From: Microvirga antarctica
GTDB taxonomy: Bacteria > Pseudomonadota > Alphaproteobacteria > Rhizobiales > Beijerinckiaceae
Direction of reading: 5' to 3'
Assembly: GCF_017921815.1 (NCBI RefSeq)
Contig: NZ_JAGEMM010000001.1
Location: 1,426,001-1,490,000 of the forward strand
DNA length: 64,000 bases
This document shows, in pieces, positions 47,841 through 56,739 of the stretch. Made by a program: the position numbers and the translations under genes. Positions within the stretch are counted from its first letter, which is position 1. Each line of letters begins with the position of its first letter. The notes under the pieces were generated by a model. It worked only from the letters and a program-made list of their open reading frames with translations, was not told the DNA's origin and did not search any database.

Positions 47841-48785
47841 TCACGCCATCGTCTCTTCCAGAAACTTGAATCTGACGCGTACGGAGTTCAGGCTGCGATA
47901 GAAGGCAACAAGGTCATTCCAGGGCCGGGCCAGTCGCGTCAAGCCGCTCAGAGCGGCAACGACAGTTCCAACGTCAGTGTCCCCGTTGATGACCAACCAG
48001 CCACCAAGAACAAGTGTCCCGACGGTCCCGAATGCGGTGCAGGCATTGAGCGCCGATTTCATCGACAGTTTGAGGAGATGAAAGCGCTTCTTTGCTTCAT
48101 AAACTCCTTCGAAGGTCGCCAGCACCTCATCGTCCTGCTCGATCCCGACCGCACTCACGGCAAGGTCGCCTCCTGCGCGCAGCAGTTCGAGATTGGTCCG
48201 AACGACACGGTTGATCGGCTTCTGAATTGCCACGATGATGAAGAATTGCGGAGCAATCACCGCCAGAATGAAGAGCCCGAGAATCGGCTCTCCAGCTCCG
48301 ATATAGAGCAGGACGCTCAGCAGTGTTCCGATCTGCACGAGCGGCCCGGCAAAAGCGTCGCCGACGAAATGGCCCACCTTGTCGGCTTCCCCCGTCAGCA
48401 TACTCACGAGCGTGCCTGGCGCGAGCTTGGGCGGCGCACCACTCGCGCGATGCTCCGCATAGGCGGTGTAGATCCTTCGACGAATGCGTCGAACGATCGA
48501 CTCACCCAGCATCGCACTGCGGTACTTCAGAAGCCCTTTGACCAGAATCGTCACGACGATTGCCGAGGCATATTGCGCGCCAAGGAGCAGCACGGCACTG
48601 AACGAGATGCCATAGGTGAGACCGTTGACGAGTTCCTTCTGGAAATGCAACGGCGCAGCCGCAAGGGCGGAGACAATGATCGATAGCCCGATCAACGTCA
48701 CCTGGGAGCGTCCCGAAAGCTGCCAGATGCGGCGGTAGAAACTCGCAGCCTCGTTGTTGTTTTGGTTCGGGTCATCCCACGGCAA
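47841..48785 (-). CDS. ABC exporter membrane domain without ATPase
   Basis: This 314-residue protein with five or six transmembrane segments aligns in style with ABC-transporter type 1 membrane domains: SIIVSALAAAPLHFQKELVNGL, the RIRRRIYTAYAEHR coupling region, SMLTGEADKVGHFVGDA and LSGLTRLARPWNDLVAFYR. It ends where a nucleotide-binding domain would begin, and no ATPase is encoded next to it. It is therefore an orphan half-transporter or a repurposed membrane protein. GAGGAA lies 6 bases before a TTG at 48785, which I take as the start. A TTG at 48839 would overlap the upstream gene. Confidence 0.82.
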   Translation of the reverse strand: MPWDDPNQNNNEAASFYRRIWQLSGRSQVTLIGLSIIVSALAAAPLHFQKELVNGLTYGISFSAVLLLGAQYASAIVVTILVKGLLKYRSAMLGESIVRRIRRRIYTAYAEHRASGAPPKLAPGTLVSMLTGEADKVGHFVGDAFAGPLVQIGTLLSVLLYIGAGEPILGLFILAVIAPQFFIIVAIQKPINRVVRTNLELLRAGGDLAVSAVGIEQDDEVLATFEGVYEAKKRFHLLKLSMKSALNACTAFGTVGTLVLGGWLVINGDTDVGTVVAALSGLTRLARPWNDLVAFYRSLNSVRVRFKFLEETMA

Positions 48786-48804
48786 CGTCAATTCCTCATG
48801 GAAA

Positions 48805-50496
48805 CTATTTCGATTTGACCAGTCCGGAGAAGCCCGCAACGGCGAGCAGACTCAGCGCCCAGCCGACAATCGTCTGGAAATAGAAGTAGTTCAGCGCGAT
48901 CGGCCCGAAGGGCTTGGCCGGGTCCGGCCGCCAGTACTGCATCTGCCCGATTTCAAGAACGGGCAGAAGTGTGTCGAGTGAGTACATCCACGCATTGAAC
49001 TCAGGATAGCTCACCGCCTCTGGCTGCTCATGGAAGCAGGATAACTGCGTCTGATCTTTTGCAGCACGCCCGCTGACGAAGCTCTCGGTGCCGGGCATGA
49101 AGCGCTGGTCAGATCGAGCGACCGAGCACATGGTCCATTCCGTGGATCGCAGGACAACTGGACTGTTCGGTTTGAGAGCGCTTTGCCTTTCAGCGACACT
49201 GAACACAATGACCCCGAGGCTCCAGAACATTGCCAGCCACAGGAATGCCATCAACGGTTGGCGACCGTACCGGACCGTGATCGCCAGCATCCCGTCTTTT
49301 GCAGCCAGCAACCATCGCCAGACGGAGCTCTTTGTGCGCGCCCGGCGCGCGCGGCGCTGCAGTCGCTCCTTTGTAATCAACACGGCGCGCGCGTCGTCGT
49401 CGTGGCCCATTTCCCGAAACACCGCCGAGAGCTGCTCATAGGGCTGCGGCCAGAAATCCTCGCCCCACCGCTCCGGGACTTGAAGCCCCAGCCAGTCCAG
49501 CCGGCTCGCGGCATCGACCGGCCCGCCGATGAAGGCGCCATAGCGGCAACGGTTCATCAGCAGATCGCCCTTCTGAGGCCAGCTCTCCCTGTCGTCGTCG
49601 ATGGCGCCGATGGTTGCAGCGGTCAGGTTGATGGCGCCCTGCACGCTCACACCCCGCCGCAGGAAGAACGCGCCCTCGATAGTGGCGCGATTCAGTTTCA
49701 GCGCATCGCCATCCGGTTGCGCAAGGGTCGCACTCGAACAATCGACATCGCCACCAAATCGCGCGCCTTCCGCGCGGATTTCACCCATCACCGTCGCGCC
49801 GCGCAGGGCCAGATCCCCGCGCGCCTCGATCCCGTCGAGGTCGAGAGCTACCGCGCCCGGGCGCTCGATCGTCAACCCGACCCCGTCAAAATCTGACCCA
49901 AGCCTCGCGCCGGTGAGAGAAATGCCGCCTCTGAGCCGGGCGCCGCGCAGAAGGACACCCCCGCGCGCCTCAAGACCGCCGGCACCGATCGCCATACCGT
50001 CGGGCCATGCGATGGTCGCCCCGTCACATTCCAGATTTCCGCCAAGTCTCGCCCCGCGCAACCGAATCTCTCCCGAGACTGTCGCGCCGCGCAGCGAGAG
50101 GTTTCCGCGCGCCTCCAATCCCTCGCCCTCGAGCCCCGGGAATGCAGAGCCATCGAGGAAGATGCTGTCGATGATTGCCGAACGCAGCACTGGCGTCGCG
50201 TCGAAGCGACAATCCTTGAGACCGATGTCGTGGGCAATGCGACACCCCTCGAGATCGAGGACGCCCGTCACGAAGGCGCCGCTGACGCGAAGGCCCTTCT
50301 CGTGTGGCCGCGCTCCCTCCTCGCCCCCCAGAATGAGGAACCGCAAGAATTTCGCACGCAGCACACGCTCCGGGGTGGCCTCCTCCGGCCGCAGACCGTC
50401 GCCCAACCGATCAAAATCGCCGGTTCGCAGCAATGCGACGACTTTCTCTTCCGCCTGGCTCAAGGGCTGAAAGTCGGCAAGGCTGGACGCGGTCAT
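48805..50496 (-). CDS. Beta-helix-repeat protein with C-terminal membrane helices
   Basis: This 563-residue protein consists of a helical N-terminal 60 residues, then about nine imperfect repeats of roughly 20-25 residues (residues 65-290) with the pattern ARGDLALRGATVMGEIR and ARLGGNLECDGATI, like a pentapeptide-type right-handed beta helix. About 80 residues with QPYEQLSAVFREMGHDDDAR follow, then a transmembrane segment (LMAFLWLAMFWSLGVIVF), a Cys-containing periplasmic loop, and a last membrane helix. Similar bacterial proteins are known but uncharacterised. It lies 21 bases after the second RND adaptor, so it belongs to the envelope operon. Confidence 0.75.
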   Translation of the reverse strand: MTASSLADFQPLSQAEEKVVALLRTGDFDRLGDGLRPEEATPERVLRAKFLRFLILGGEEGARPHEKGLRVSGAFVTGVLDLEGCRIAHDIGLKDCRFDATPVLRSAIIDSIFLDGSAFPGLEGEGLEARGNLSLRGATVSGEIRLRGARLGGNLECDGATIAWPDGMAIGAGGLEARGGVLLRGARLRGGISLTGARLGSDFDGVGLTIERPGAVALDLDGIEARGDLALRGATVMGEIRAEGARFGGDVDCSSATLAQPDGDALKLNRATIEGAFFLRRGVSVQGAINLTAATIGAIDDDRESWPQKGDLLMNRCRYGAFIGGPVDAASRLDWLGLQVPERWGEDFWPQPYEQLSAVFREMGHDDDARAVLITKERLQRRARRARTKSSVWRWLLAAKDGMLAITVRYGRQPLMAFLWLAMFWSLGVIVFSVAERQSALKPNSPVVLRSTEWTMCSVARSDQRFMPGTESFVSGRAAKDQTQLSCFHEQPEAVSYPEFNAWMYSLDTLLPVLEIGQMQYWRPDPAKPFGPIALNYFYFQTIVGWALSLLAVAGFSGLVKSK

Positions 50497-50517
50497 GTGA
50501 CGGCCGACTTGCGGAAT

Positions 50518-51780
50518 TCAGCCGGCATTCGCAGCGCGCCCGCTGATGAACTCGCACGAGAGCGGTGCCGATCCTTCGCCACAAGGCGCAAAAGATGTGT
50601 CGGAGCCTGGTCGACCAAGGGCGGCAAGCCTGCCTGCCACGGACGCTGTTCGGGCAGGGAGCACTTTGACCACCTGGCCTGGATGCAGTGCCTGAGAGCC
50701 CGCAACCACAACGGTCTCGCCGGGCTTGAGCCCCTCGGATATCGTCACATCGCTAGGCCCGTATCGCAGCACCACGACCGGGCGGAGAGAAACCCCCATT
50801 GTCACCGGGTCGACCACCCAGATCGCTGGGTCTTGTCCCGATGCGGTCAAGGCGCTTGCCGGGACCGAAATCACGGTGGCAGAGTCGAGGGCCATTCGGC
50901 CGACAACACTCGCGCCCAACGCCATCTCACGCGGGGGAAGATCAAGACCCACCCTGACCCGGAACGTCCGGGTCGCCGGATCTGCCTGGGTTGCCACTTC
51001 GCGCAGGCGTCCCGTGGCCATCACGGCGGGGTCGGACGCCAGTGCAACCCTGACAATGGGATCCCGCGGAGTGGAGCGCAGCATGGCTGCCGGAACATCG
51101 AAGACCGCGTCTCGGCCATTTGCCCGTGCGACCTGGAGAATCATCTGTCCTGGCCGGACAACTTCGCCGGGTTCCGCCCCGCGTGCAGTCACGATCCCTT
51201 CCGCGTCAGCCCGCAACTCGGTAAAGCCGAGCCGGTCTCGGGCGGTTTCCGAGCGCGCTTCCGCATCATCGAGTTGAGCCTGCGCGGTCCGCAGGGCCTG
51301 TTGCGCCTGATCGAAGAGCGGGCGGGTGGTGAATCCCTGCGCCATGAGTTCCTCCTGGCGCGAGAAGGCATTGCGGGCCTTCGTGACCTGTCCGCGAGCC
51401 GCCGCCTCAGTTGCCTCGGCAGCCCGGACGTCGTTCGCTTCAGTTTGCGGATCGAGTCTCGCAAGGATCTGGCCGGCAGAGACGTGATCGCCAACATTAA
51501 GTGGCCGATCGAGCAGCTTGCCGCCAATCCGGAACGAAAAGGCGACCTCGTTCTGCGCCTGTATGTCACCCGAGAAGACGACGTCGTTATCAATCGTCCC
51601 GGGTTTGACAACAAGGACGTGAACAGGACGGGGCCCGGGTCGCTCGGCACCGGCATCACGCTCGCAGGCTGTCATCGACAGGACAGCAATCCCTATCAAC
51701 CCCAGGCGGGACGCCTTGAGGCGCCAAACCCATCTTCTCCCGCCGTTCTCAGGACGGTCTTGTCTCTTGGCCGGGATCAT
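50518..51780 (-). CDS. RND efflux periplasmic adaptor lipoprotein (downstream copy)
   Basis: This roughly 420-residue HlyD/AcrA-type membrane-fusion protein has a lipobox (GIAVLSMTAC), a barrel-sandwich segment (ARLDPQTEANDVRA, GIVTARGAEPGEVV), an alpha-hairpin and a membrane-proximal domain ending with GLKPGETVVVAGSQAL. The ATG at 51780 overlaps the RND stop as ATGA, so it is coupled to the pump. It differs from the upstream adaptor of the same operon but has the same layout. The last 40 residues are unusual for the family (APCGEGSAPLSCEF). Confidence 0.9.
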   Translation of the reverse strand: MIPAKRQDRPENGGRRWVWRLKASRLGLIGIAVLSMTACERDAGAERPGPRPVHVLVVKPGTIDNDVVFSGDIQAQNEVAFSFRIGGKLLDRPLNVGDHVSAGQILARLDPQTEANDVRAAEATEAAARGQVTKARNAFSRQEELMAQGFTTRPLFDQAQQALRTAQAQLDDAEARSETARDRLGFTELRADAEGIVTARGAEPGEVVRPGQMILQVARANGRDAVFDVPAAMLRSTPRDPIVRVALASDPAVMATGRLREVATQADPATRTFRVRVGLDLPPREMALGASVVGRMALDSATVISVPASALTASGQDPAIWVVDPVTMGVSLRPVVVLRYGPSDVTISEGLKPGETVVVAGSQALHPGQVVKVLPARTASVAGRLAALGRPGSDTSFAPCGEGSAPLSCEFISGRAANAG

Positions 51781-54700
51781 GACGACATTGCCCCTTCCGG
51801 TCGGACGCCGGGAGCGACCTTCTGCTCCCGTGCCGACTCCCCTCGCTCGAACCAAGTGACGTAGAGCGTCGGCAGAAACACCAGGGTCAGAACCGTCGCC
51901 ACAAGAAGGCCACCCATGATCGCAAACGCCATCGGGCCCCAGAAGACAGTCGGGGCGATCGGCGTCATGCCCAACACTGTCGAGATCGCCGTCAGCATGA
52001 TAGGGCGGAAACGGGAGCTGCTCGCATCGACGGCCGCTTCCCGAACACTCTTGCCGCTGGCGCGCTCCGCGTCGATCTGACCGATCAGAATAACGGCATT
52101 CTTGGTGATGATCCCCAGCAGCGCGAGGATGCCGAGAAGCGCAACGAAGCCCAGCGGCTTACCAGACAGAAGCAACGCGCCGACAACGCCGATGATGCCG
52201 AGAGGGGCGACGCTCAGCACCATCAGAAGCCGCTGGAAGCTGCGAAGCTGAACCATCAGGACCGTCAGCATAATGAACAGCATGAGGGGAACAACGGCAA
52301 CCACCGACGCCTGGGATTGCGCGCTCTCCTCGACGGTCCCGCCTAACGCCACCGCATAGGATGGCGGAAGGGTCTTGCGCAGATCCGCGATGCCGGCTGC
52401 GAGGTCTGCCACGACCGTCTCCGGCAGCTGTCCAGGCTTGACATCGGCCTGGACCGTCAACGTCGGAACGCGATCCCGGCGCCAGACCAGAGGGTAGTCC
52501 TGCTGATAGGAGAAGCTGGCGAACTGCGACAGTGGAACGGTGCGTCCATTGGGCAGAGCGATCTGGATCGTCTCGAGCGTCGATAGCGAGATGCGCTGCT
52601 CGTCGGTTGCGCGAGCGATGACATCCACGAGGTAGATATCGTCCCGCATCTGCGTGACGGAGGCACCCGAGACGACAGTGCTAAGCGCAGTGGCAAGCGC
52701 CTGCGAGCTGAGGCCAAGGCGCCTGGCTTCATCCTGATCGATGCGAATACCAAGCTCTCGCGACGGTTCGATCCAGTCAAAGTTGACATTCTCGGTATGG
52801 CGATCGCCCGCAACCACAGCGGCAAGACGCAGGGCGATATCACGGACGACTGCCAGGTCGGGCCCGCTGACCCGATACTGCACGGGCCAACCCACCGGAG
52901 GGCCGAGCTCGAGCGGATAGACGCGCGCGACGAGGCTCGGAAACTCCTTGGCCAGGAGGGCTTCGAGCTTCACATGCAAGCGGTCTCGTGCGGCAACGTC
53001 CTTGGCGACAATGACGGCCTGACTGAAGAAGTCATTCGGGAGCTGCGCATTGAGCGGCAGATAGAATCGGATTGCGCCCTGGCCCACATAAGTGCTCCAG
53101 CGCTCGACATCCGAATCATCCTTCAGAAGCGAATCGAATTTCTTGGCGACATTCTGGCTTGCGAAGATCGAGGCGTTCTGAGGCAAGCGAAGGTCGACAA
53201 GCAGTTCAGGGCGATCAGAGGCAGGGAAGAATTGTCGCGGAACCAAAGGCAATGCCAGGAGAGAGATAACGAACAAGGCAATTGTCCCGCCGATGGTCAA
53301 CCACTTTGCGCCCATCGCTGCATCGAGAACGCCCCGATAGATCGCCATGACGCGGCCGGGCGATGACGGGCTGGATTTCGCCTTCGGGGGCCGGAGAAGC
53401 CACACGCCCAGCAGAGGCGAGAAGATGACAGCGACAAACCAGGATACAACGAGCGCGATGCCGACCACCGCGAACAGCGAGAATGTGTATTCGCCGGCCG
53501 AACTCGCCGCAAAGCCTATCGGGACGAAGCCGGCGATGGTGACGAGCGTCCCGGCCAGCATCGCGAAGGCAAAGCGTCGAAATGCGTACGTGGCTGCACG
53601 CTCCCTGTCATCCCCTGCCGCGAGACGGGTCATCATCGCGTCAGTCGTCGTCATCGCGTCGTCGACGAGGAGCGTCAGGGCAATGATGAGAGCACCCAGC
53701 GAGACACGCTGCATGTCGATGTCGACAATGTCCATGACGGCGAACACGACCGCCAGCGTCAACGGAATCGACAGGGCAACAACCAAGCCGGGACGGACGC
53801 CCAGGCTGATGAAACTCACGACCAGGATGATCGCGATCGACTGCCACAGGGAGGCCATGAAGTCCGCAATAGCATGCTCGACCGTCGAGGATTGGTTCGC
53901 GACCAGCCGAGCATCGATGCCGAGTGGCAGGTCCGCTGTGATCGCCGCCATGCTCTTTGTGATATTCTCGCCAAGCGCCAGGATGTCACCGCCATCCCGC
54001 ATGGCGATACCCAGACCGATTGCCGGCTGCCCGTTCACCCGGAACAGGGGCTGGGGCGGGTCTGAGTAGCCCCGATGCACGCTCGCGATGTCTCCCAGGC
54101 GGATCACGCGGTCCCCCACTGGGAAATTGATGTTCAGGATATCGAGCTCGGATTGGAACGCACCGGATACCCGCAGAGAGATCTTCTCGTCATCCGTCTG
54201 AATCGTTCCTGCAGGCCGGACCGCGTTCTGGGCCTGAAGAGCGCCGAGGAGCGTTGCCCGGTTTATCGCGAGATTAGCCAGTTCCTTTACTGAGAACTCG
54301 ACGAAAATCTTCTCGTCCTGCGCGCCAATGATCTCCGCTTTCGAGACATCCGGGATGAGAAGGAGCCGCGAGCGGATCTGTTCGACATGGTCGCGCAATT
54401 CGCGATGGGTGAACCCATCGGCAGTGAAACCGTAGATGGTTCCAAATGTATCGCCGAAGCGATCGTTGAAGCCGGGGCCGATGACGCCTGCAGGAAGGCG
54501 CAGGCGAATATCCGCCACGAGGTTGCGAACCTGATACCAGGTGTCGTGGACCTTCGCGGCAGAGGTGTCGCCTTTGAGATTCACGAAAATGGTCGTGACC
54601 CCAGGGCTGGTGTAGCTGCGGAGGAAATCGAGGTTTGGTGTTTCCTCGAGTTGCCGCTCGAGGCGCTCGGTCAACTGCTTCAGCGTATCTTCCAGCGTCG

Positions 54701-54866
54701 CGCCCGGCCAGGCCGCAGAGACGACCATTGTCTTGATGACGAAAGCCGGATCTTCGCTTCGCCCAAGTTTGAAGTAGGACGCCACGCCTGCAATCGCGAC
54801 AACCAGCATCAAATAGACGACCAGCGAACGATGCTTGAGAGACCACTCGGACAGGTTCAGTGCCAT
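51777..54866 (-). CDS. RND multidrug efflux pump inner-membrane protein
   Basis: This 1029-residue AcrB/MexB-like proton-driven pump has 12 transmembrane helices and two large periplasmic loops. Visible signatures include DAMTTTDAMMTRLAAGDDRERAA (helix 4 Asp pair), the GFAASSAGEYTFSLF segment, the second RND repeat starting MGAKWLTIGG, and the C-terminal GVVGALLLSGKPLGFVALLG. Charged residues in the fourth helix drive proton uptake. The start is the ATG at 54866, which overlaps the adaptor stop as TGATG. No outer-membrane channel gene is in the window, so TolC must come from elsewhere. Confidence 0.94.
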   Translation of the reverse strand: MALNLSEWSLKHRSLVVYLMLVVAIAGVASYFKLGRSEDPAFVIKTMVVSAAWPGATLEDTLKQLTERLERQLEETPNLDFLRSYTSPGVTTIFVNLKGDTSAAKVHDTWYQVRNLVADIRLRLPAGVIGPGFNDRFGDTFGTIYGFTADGFTHRELRDHVEQIRSRLLLIPDVSKAEIIGAQDEKIFVEFSVKELANLAINRATLLGALQAQNAVRPAGTIQTDDEKISLRVSGAFQSELDILNINFPVGDRVIRLGDIASVHRGYSDPPQPLFRVNGQPAIGLGIAMRDGGDILALGENITKSMAAITADLPLGIDARLVANQSSTVEHAIADFMASLWQSIAIILVVSFISLGVRPGLVVALSIPLTLAVVFAVMDIVDIDMQRVSLGALIIALTLLVDDAMTTTDAMMTRLAAGDDRERAATYAFRRFAFAMLAGTLVTIAGFVPIGFAASSAGEYTFSLFAVVGIALVVSWFVAVIFSPLLGVWLLRPPKAKSSPSSPGRVMAIYRGVLDAAMGAKWLTIGGTIALFVISLLALPLVPRQFFPASDRPELLVDLRLPQNASIFASQNVAKKFDSLLKDDSDVERWSTYVGQGAIRFYLPLNAQLPNDFFSQAVIVAKDVAARDRLHVKLEALLAKEFPSLVARVYPLELGPPVGWPVQYRVSGPDLAVVRDIALRLAAVVAGDRHTENVNFDWIEPSRELGIRIDQDEARRLGLSSQALATALSTVVSGASVTQMRDDIYLVDVIARATDEQRISLSTLETIQIALPNGRTVPLSQFASFSYQQDYPLVWRRDRVPTLTVQADVKPGQLPETVVADLAAGIADLRKTLPPSYAVALGGTVEESAQSQASVVAVVPLMLFIMLTVLMVQLRSFQRLLMVLSVAPLGIIGVVGALLLSGKPLGFVALLGILALLGIITKNAVILIGQIDAERASGKSVREAAVDASSSRFRPIMLTAISTVLGMTPIAPTVFWGPMAFAIMGGLLVATVLTLVFLPTLYVTWFERGESAREQKVAPGVRPEGAMSS

Positions 54867-55975
54867 CACAGATCCGTCCCGGACAAGCGCACCAGCTGGC
54901 CCTCCTTGAGAGAATTCACGCCTGCTGTGACGACCACATCGCCCGCAGTGAGGCCCTTGGCGACAAAAGCCGTGGCAGGGTCGACGCGTGCCAGCTCAAT
55001 TTTTCTCAGCGAGACAGCGCGTGTTTTCGCGTCAACGACCCAGACGGCGGGCGATTGCCGGTCTGCTGTCAGGGCCGTCGTCGGGATCGGCAGCAGCTCA
55101 CCGTCATCAGCTTTCATCGTAATGATGACTGTCGTGCCCAGACGGAAAGCTGCGGGCGGATCCGCGAGGCCGACACGGACTTGAAACGTTCGGGTGATGG
55201 GATCCGCCTGAGGTGAGATTTCGCGGACGCGTCCGGTTGCGATCAATTTGGGATCATCCGACAGATGAACCGAGACGGGAACGTCCGACAATGACGATCC
55301 GAGGAGCTGCGAGGGCACGTCGAAGACTGCATCTCGTCCCGCTGTCCGCGCCAGCTGAATGACCATTTGGCCGGCCTGTACGACCTCCCCGGGTTCGGCG
55401 CCGACAGCCGTGACGATCCCGGGCCCGTCGGCTTCAAGTTCCGTGAAACGCACCCAGTCCTCAGCATTCTGAAGCTGTGCCTTTGCAGCAACCACCTGCG
55501 AAAACGCCGCCTTTCGACCTTGTGCCGCGGCTTCAAAGTGAGCCTGTGACGTGACGCCGCGCTCCAGGAGATGGCGCTGACGGTCGAGATTATTCTCGGC
55601 CTGGGTCAGGACGCCTTCGGCCGCCGAGGACGCCGCCCGCGCCGAGCGAAGCGCATTGAGCTCGTTCTCAGGATCAAGCCGTGCCACGATCTGACCGGCC
55701 TTGACCTGTGAGCCCACATCAACGGCCCGTTGAGCAAGGCGCCCGGAGACGCGAAAAGACAGCGCGGGTTGATCCTGTGCCTCAATCCGACCTGTGAACG
55801 TTTGGGCGGATTGCGGAGATTGCTTCTGAACCGTGAAGATGCGAACGGGTCGCGAAACAGCGACTGGTGCGTCCGGTTCTTTTTGGCAGGCGGCCAGCAG
55901 CAAGAGGCCTGCAGCAGCGATCGCCACACGGGCCCGACCGCTCCGATCTGCGAGTTGGAATCCAGGCAACATCAT
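54866..55975 (-). CDS. RND efflux periplasmic adaptor lipoprotein (upstream copy)
   Basis: This roughly 369-residue membrane-fusion protein has a lipobox in GLLLLAAC, a KAGQIVARLDPENELNA lipoyl-type segment, a helical hairpin, an AVGAEPGEVVQAGQMVIQLA strand, and a closing barrel (AKGLTAGDVVVTAGVNSLKEGQLV). The start is one of two adjacent ATGs (55975 or 55972) overlapping the hdeD stop. The long in-frame extension upstream of these is the shadow of hdeD and I reject it. It begins the adaptor-pump-adaptor trio. Confidence 0.9.
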   Translation of the reverse strand: MMLPGFQLADRSGRARVAIAAAGLLLLAACQKEPDAPVAVSRPVRIFTVQKQSPQSAQTFTGRIEAQDQPALSFRVSGRLAQRAVDVGSQVKAGQIVARLDPENELNALRSARAASSAAEGVLTQAENNLDRQRHLLERGVTSQAHFEAAAQGRKAAFSQVVAAKAQLQNAEDWVRFTELEADGPGIVTAVGAEPGEVVQAGQMVIQLARTAGRDAVFDVPSQLLGSSLSDVPVSVHLSDDPKLIATGRVREISPQADPITRTFQVRVGLADPPAAFRLGTTVIITMKADDGELLPIPTTALTADRQSPAVWVVDAKTRAVSLRKIELARVDPATAFVAKGLTAGDVVVTAGVNSLKEGQLVRLSGTDL

Positions 55976-56556
55976 CCCACCATATCCGATCGGACTTTGA
56001 GCAAGCCCACGGCCATGGCGATGTAGGCAAGACCGGCAACGGCCAAGGCGATCCCAGCCATGGCCCCGGGAGTCGTCACGCTTGTGAAGGGAAAGCGAAA
56101 GACGAGTGCCACGCTGATTGCGATCGAGATCAAACTGGCGGCGCAAAGCCAGCCCCAACCTTGCTCGCGCCGAACCCTAAGCGAAAGACCCAACAGCGAG
56201 AAACCCTGTGCCAGCACGACGATTGCCACCAGGAGGGTGACGGCAGCGGCGCCCTTCATGGGATTGAGCCAGATGAGAAGGCCACCCACAATCTCTGCAG
56301 CGCCGCACAGCAACTGCCAGGCAAACCCTGCCCATCCTTTGACCTGGAAAGTCTGGATGACGGTCACGGCACCGGCGATGGCAAGTGCGATTCCCAGCAC
56401 CGTGCTGGTCGCAATGGTCGACATGGTGGGCACCGAAACCGCGGCGATTCCGCAGAAGAGAAGCACCAATCCCAGTAACAGAAACCCAACCCAGCGAAAC
56501 CGAAGCGCCAGTGGACCGAACTCACCGGCTTGCTTGCCGCGATCGAGGTTTTTCAT
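55972..56556 (-). CDS. HdeD-family (DUF308) membrane protein
   Basis: This 194-residue protein with six hydrophobic segments and short loops is arranged as three pairs of repeats, as in HdeD (DUF308). Visible are the WVGFLLLGLVLLFCGIAAV start, GGLLIWLNPMKGAAAVTLLVA and LAVAGLAYIAMAVGLLKV. E. coli HdeD supports acid resistance at high cell density, but most relatives are uncharacterised. It is the first gene of the operon, and its stop overlaps the adaptor start. Confidence 0.9.
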   Translation of the reverse strand: MKNLDRGKQAGEFGPLALRFRWVGFLLLGLVLLFCGIAAVSVPTMSTIATSTVLGIALAIAGAVTVIQTFQVKGWAGFAWQLLCGAAEIVGGLLIWLNPMKGAAAVTLLVAIVVLAQGFSLLGLSLRVRREQGWGWLCAASLISIAISVALVFRFPFTSVTTPGAMAGIALAVAGLAYIAMAVGLLKVRSDMVG

Positions 56557-56739
56557 CCTGCCATTGCACCTGTCTGGTTGCGAAGTGCGCCAGCATCAGC
56601 CTCGGGGGTCAGCCATCTTCTCAACAGAGACCCCGGCCGGGACGGCCGCATGTATCCGGAAACGCTATCAGCAGGTCCTGCCTCGGGGATGAGTTCACCA
56701 TCTCAAAACTATGCTGATTATCCCAAACTTGCATGAGCG

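Noticed and set aside
55976..56158. Long N-terminal extension of the upstream RND adaptor
   Set aside because: These codons are the antiphase shadow of hdeD. The signal peptide and lipobox start just after 55975.
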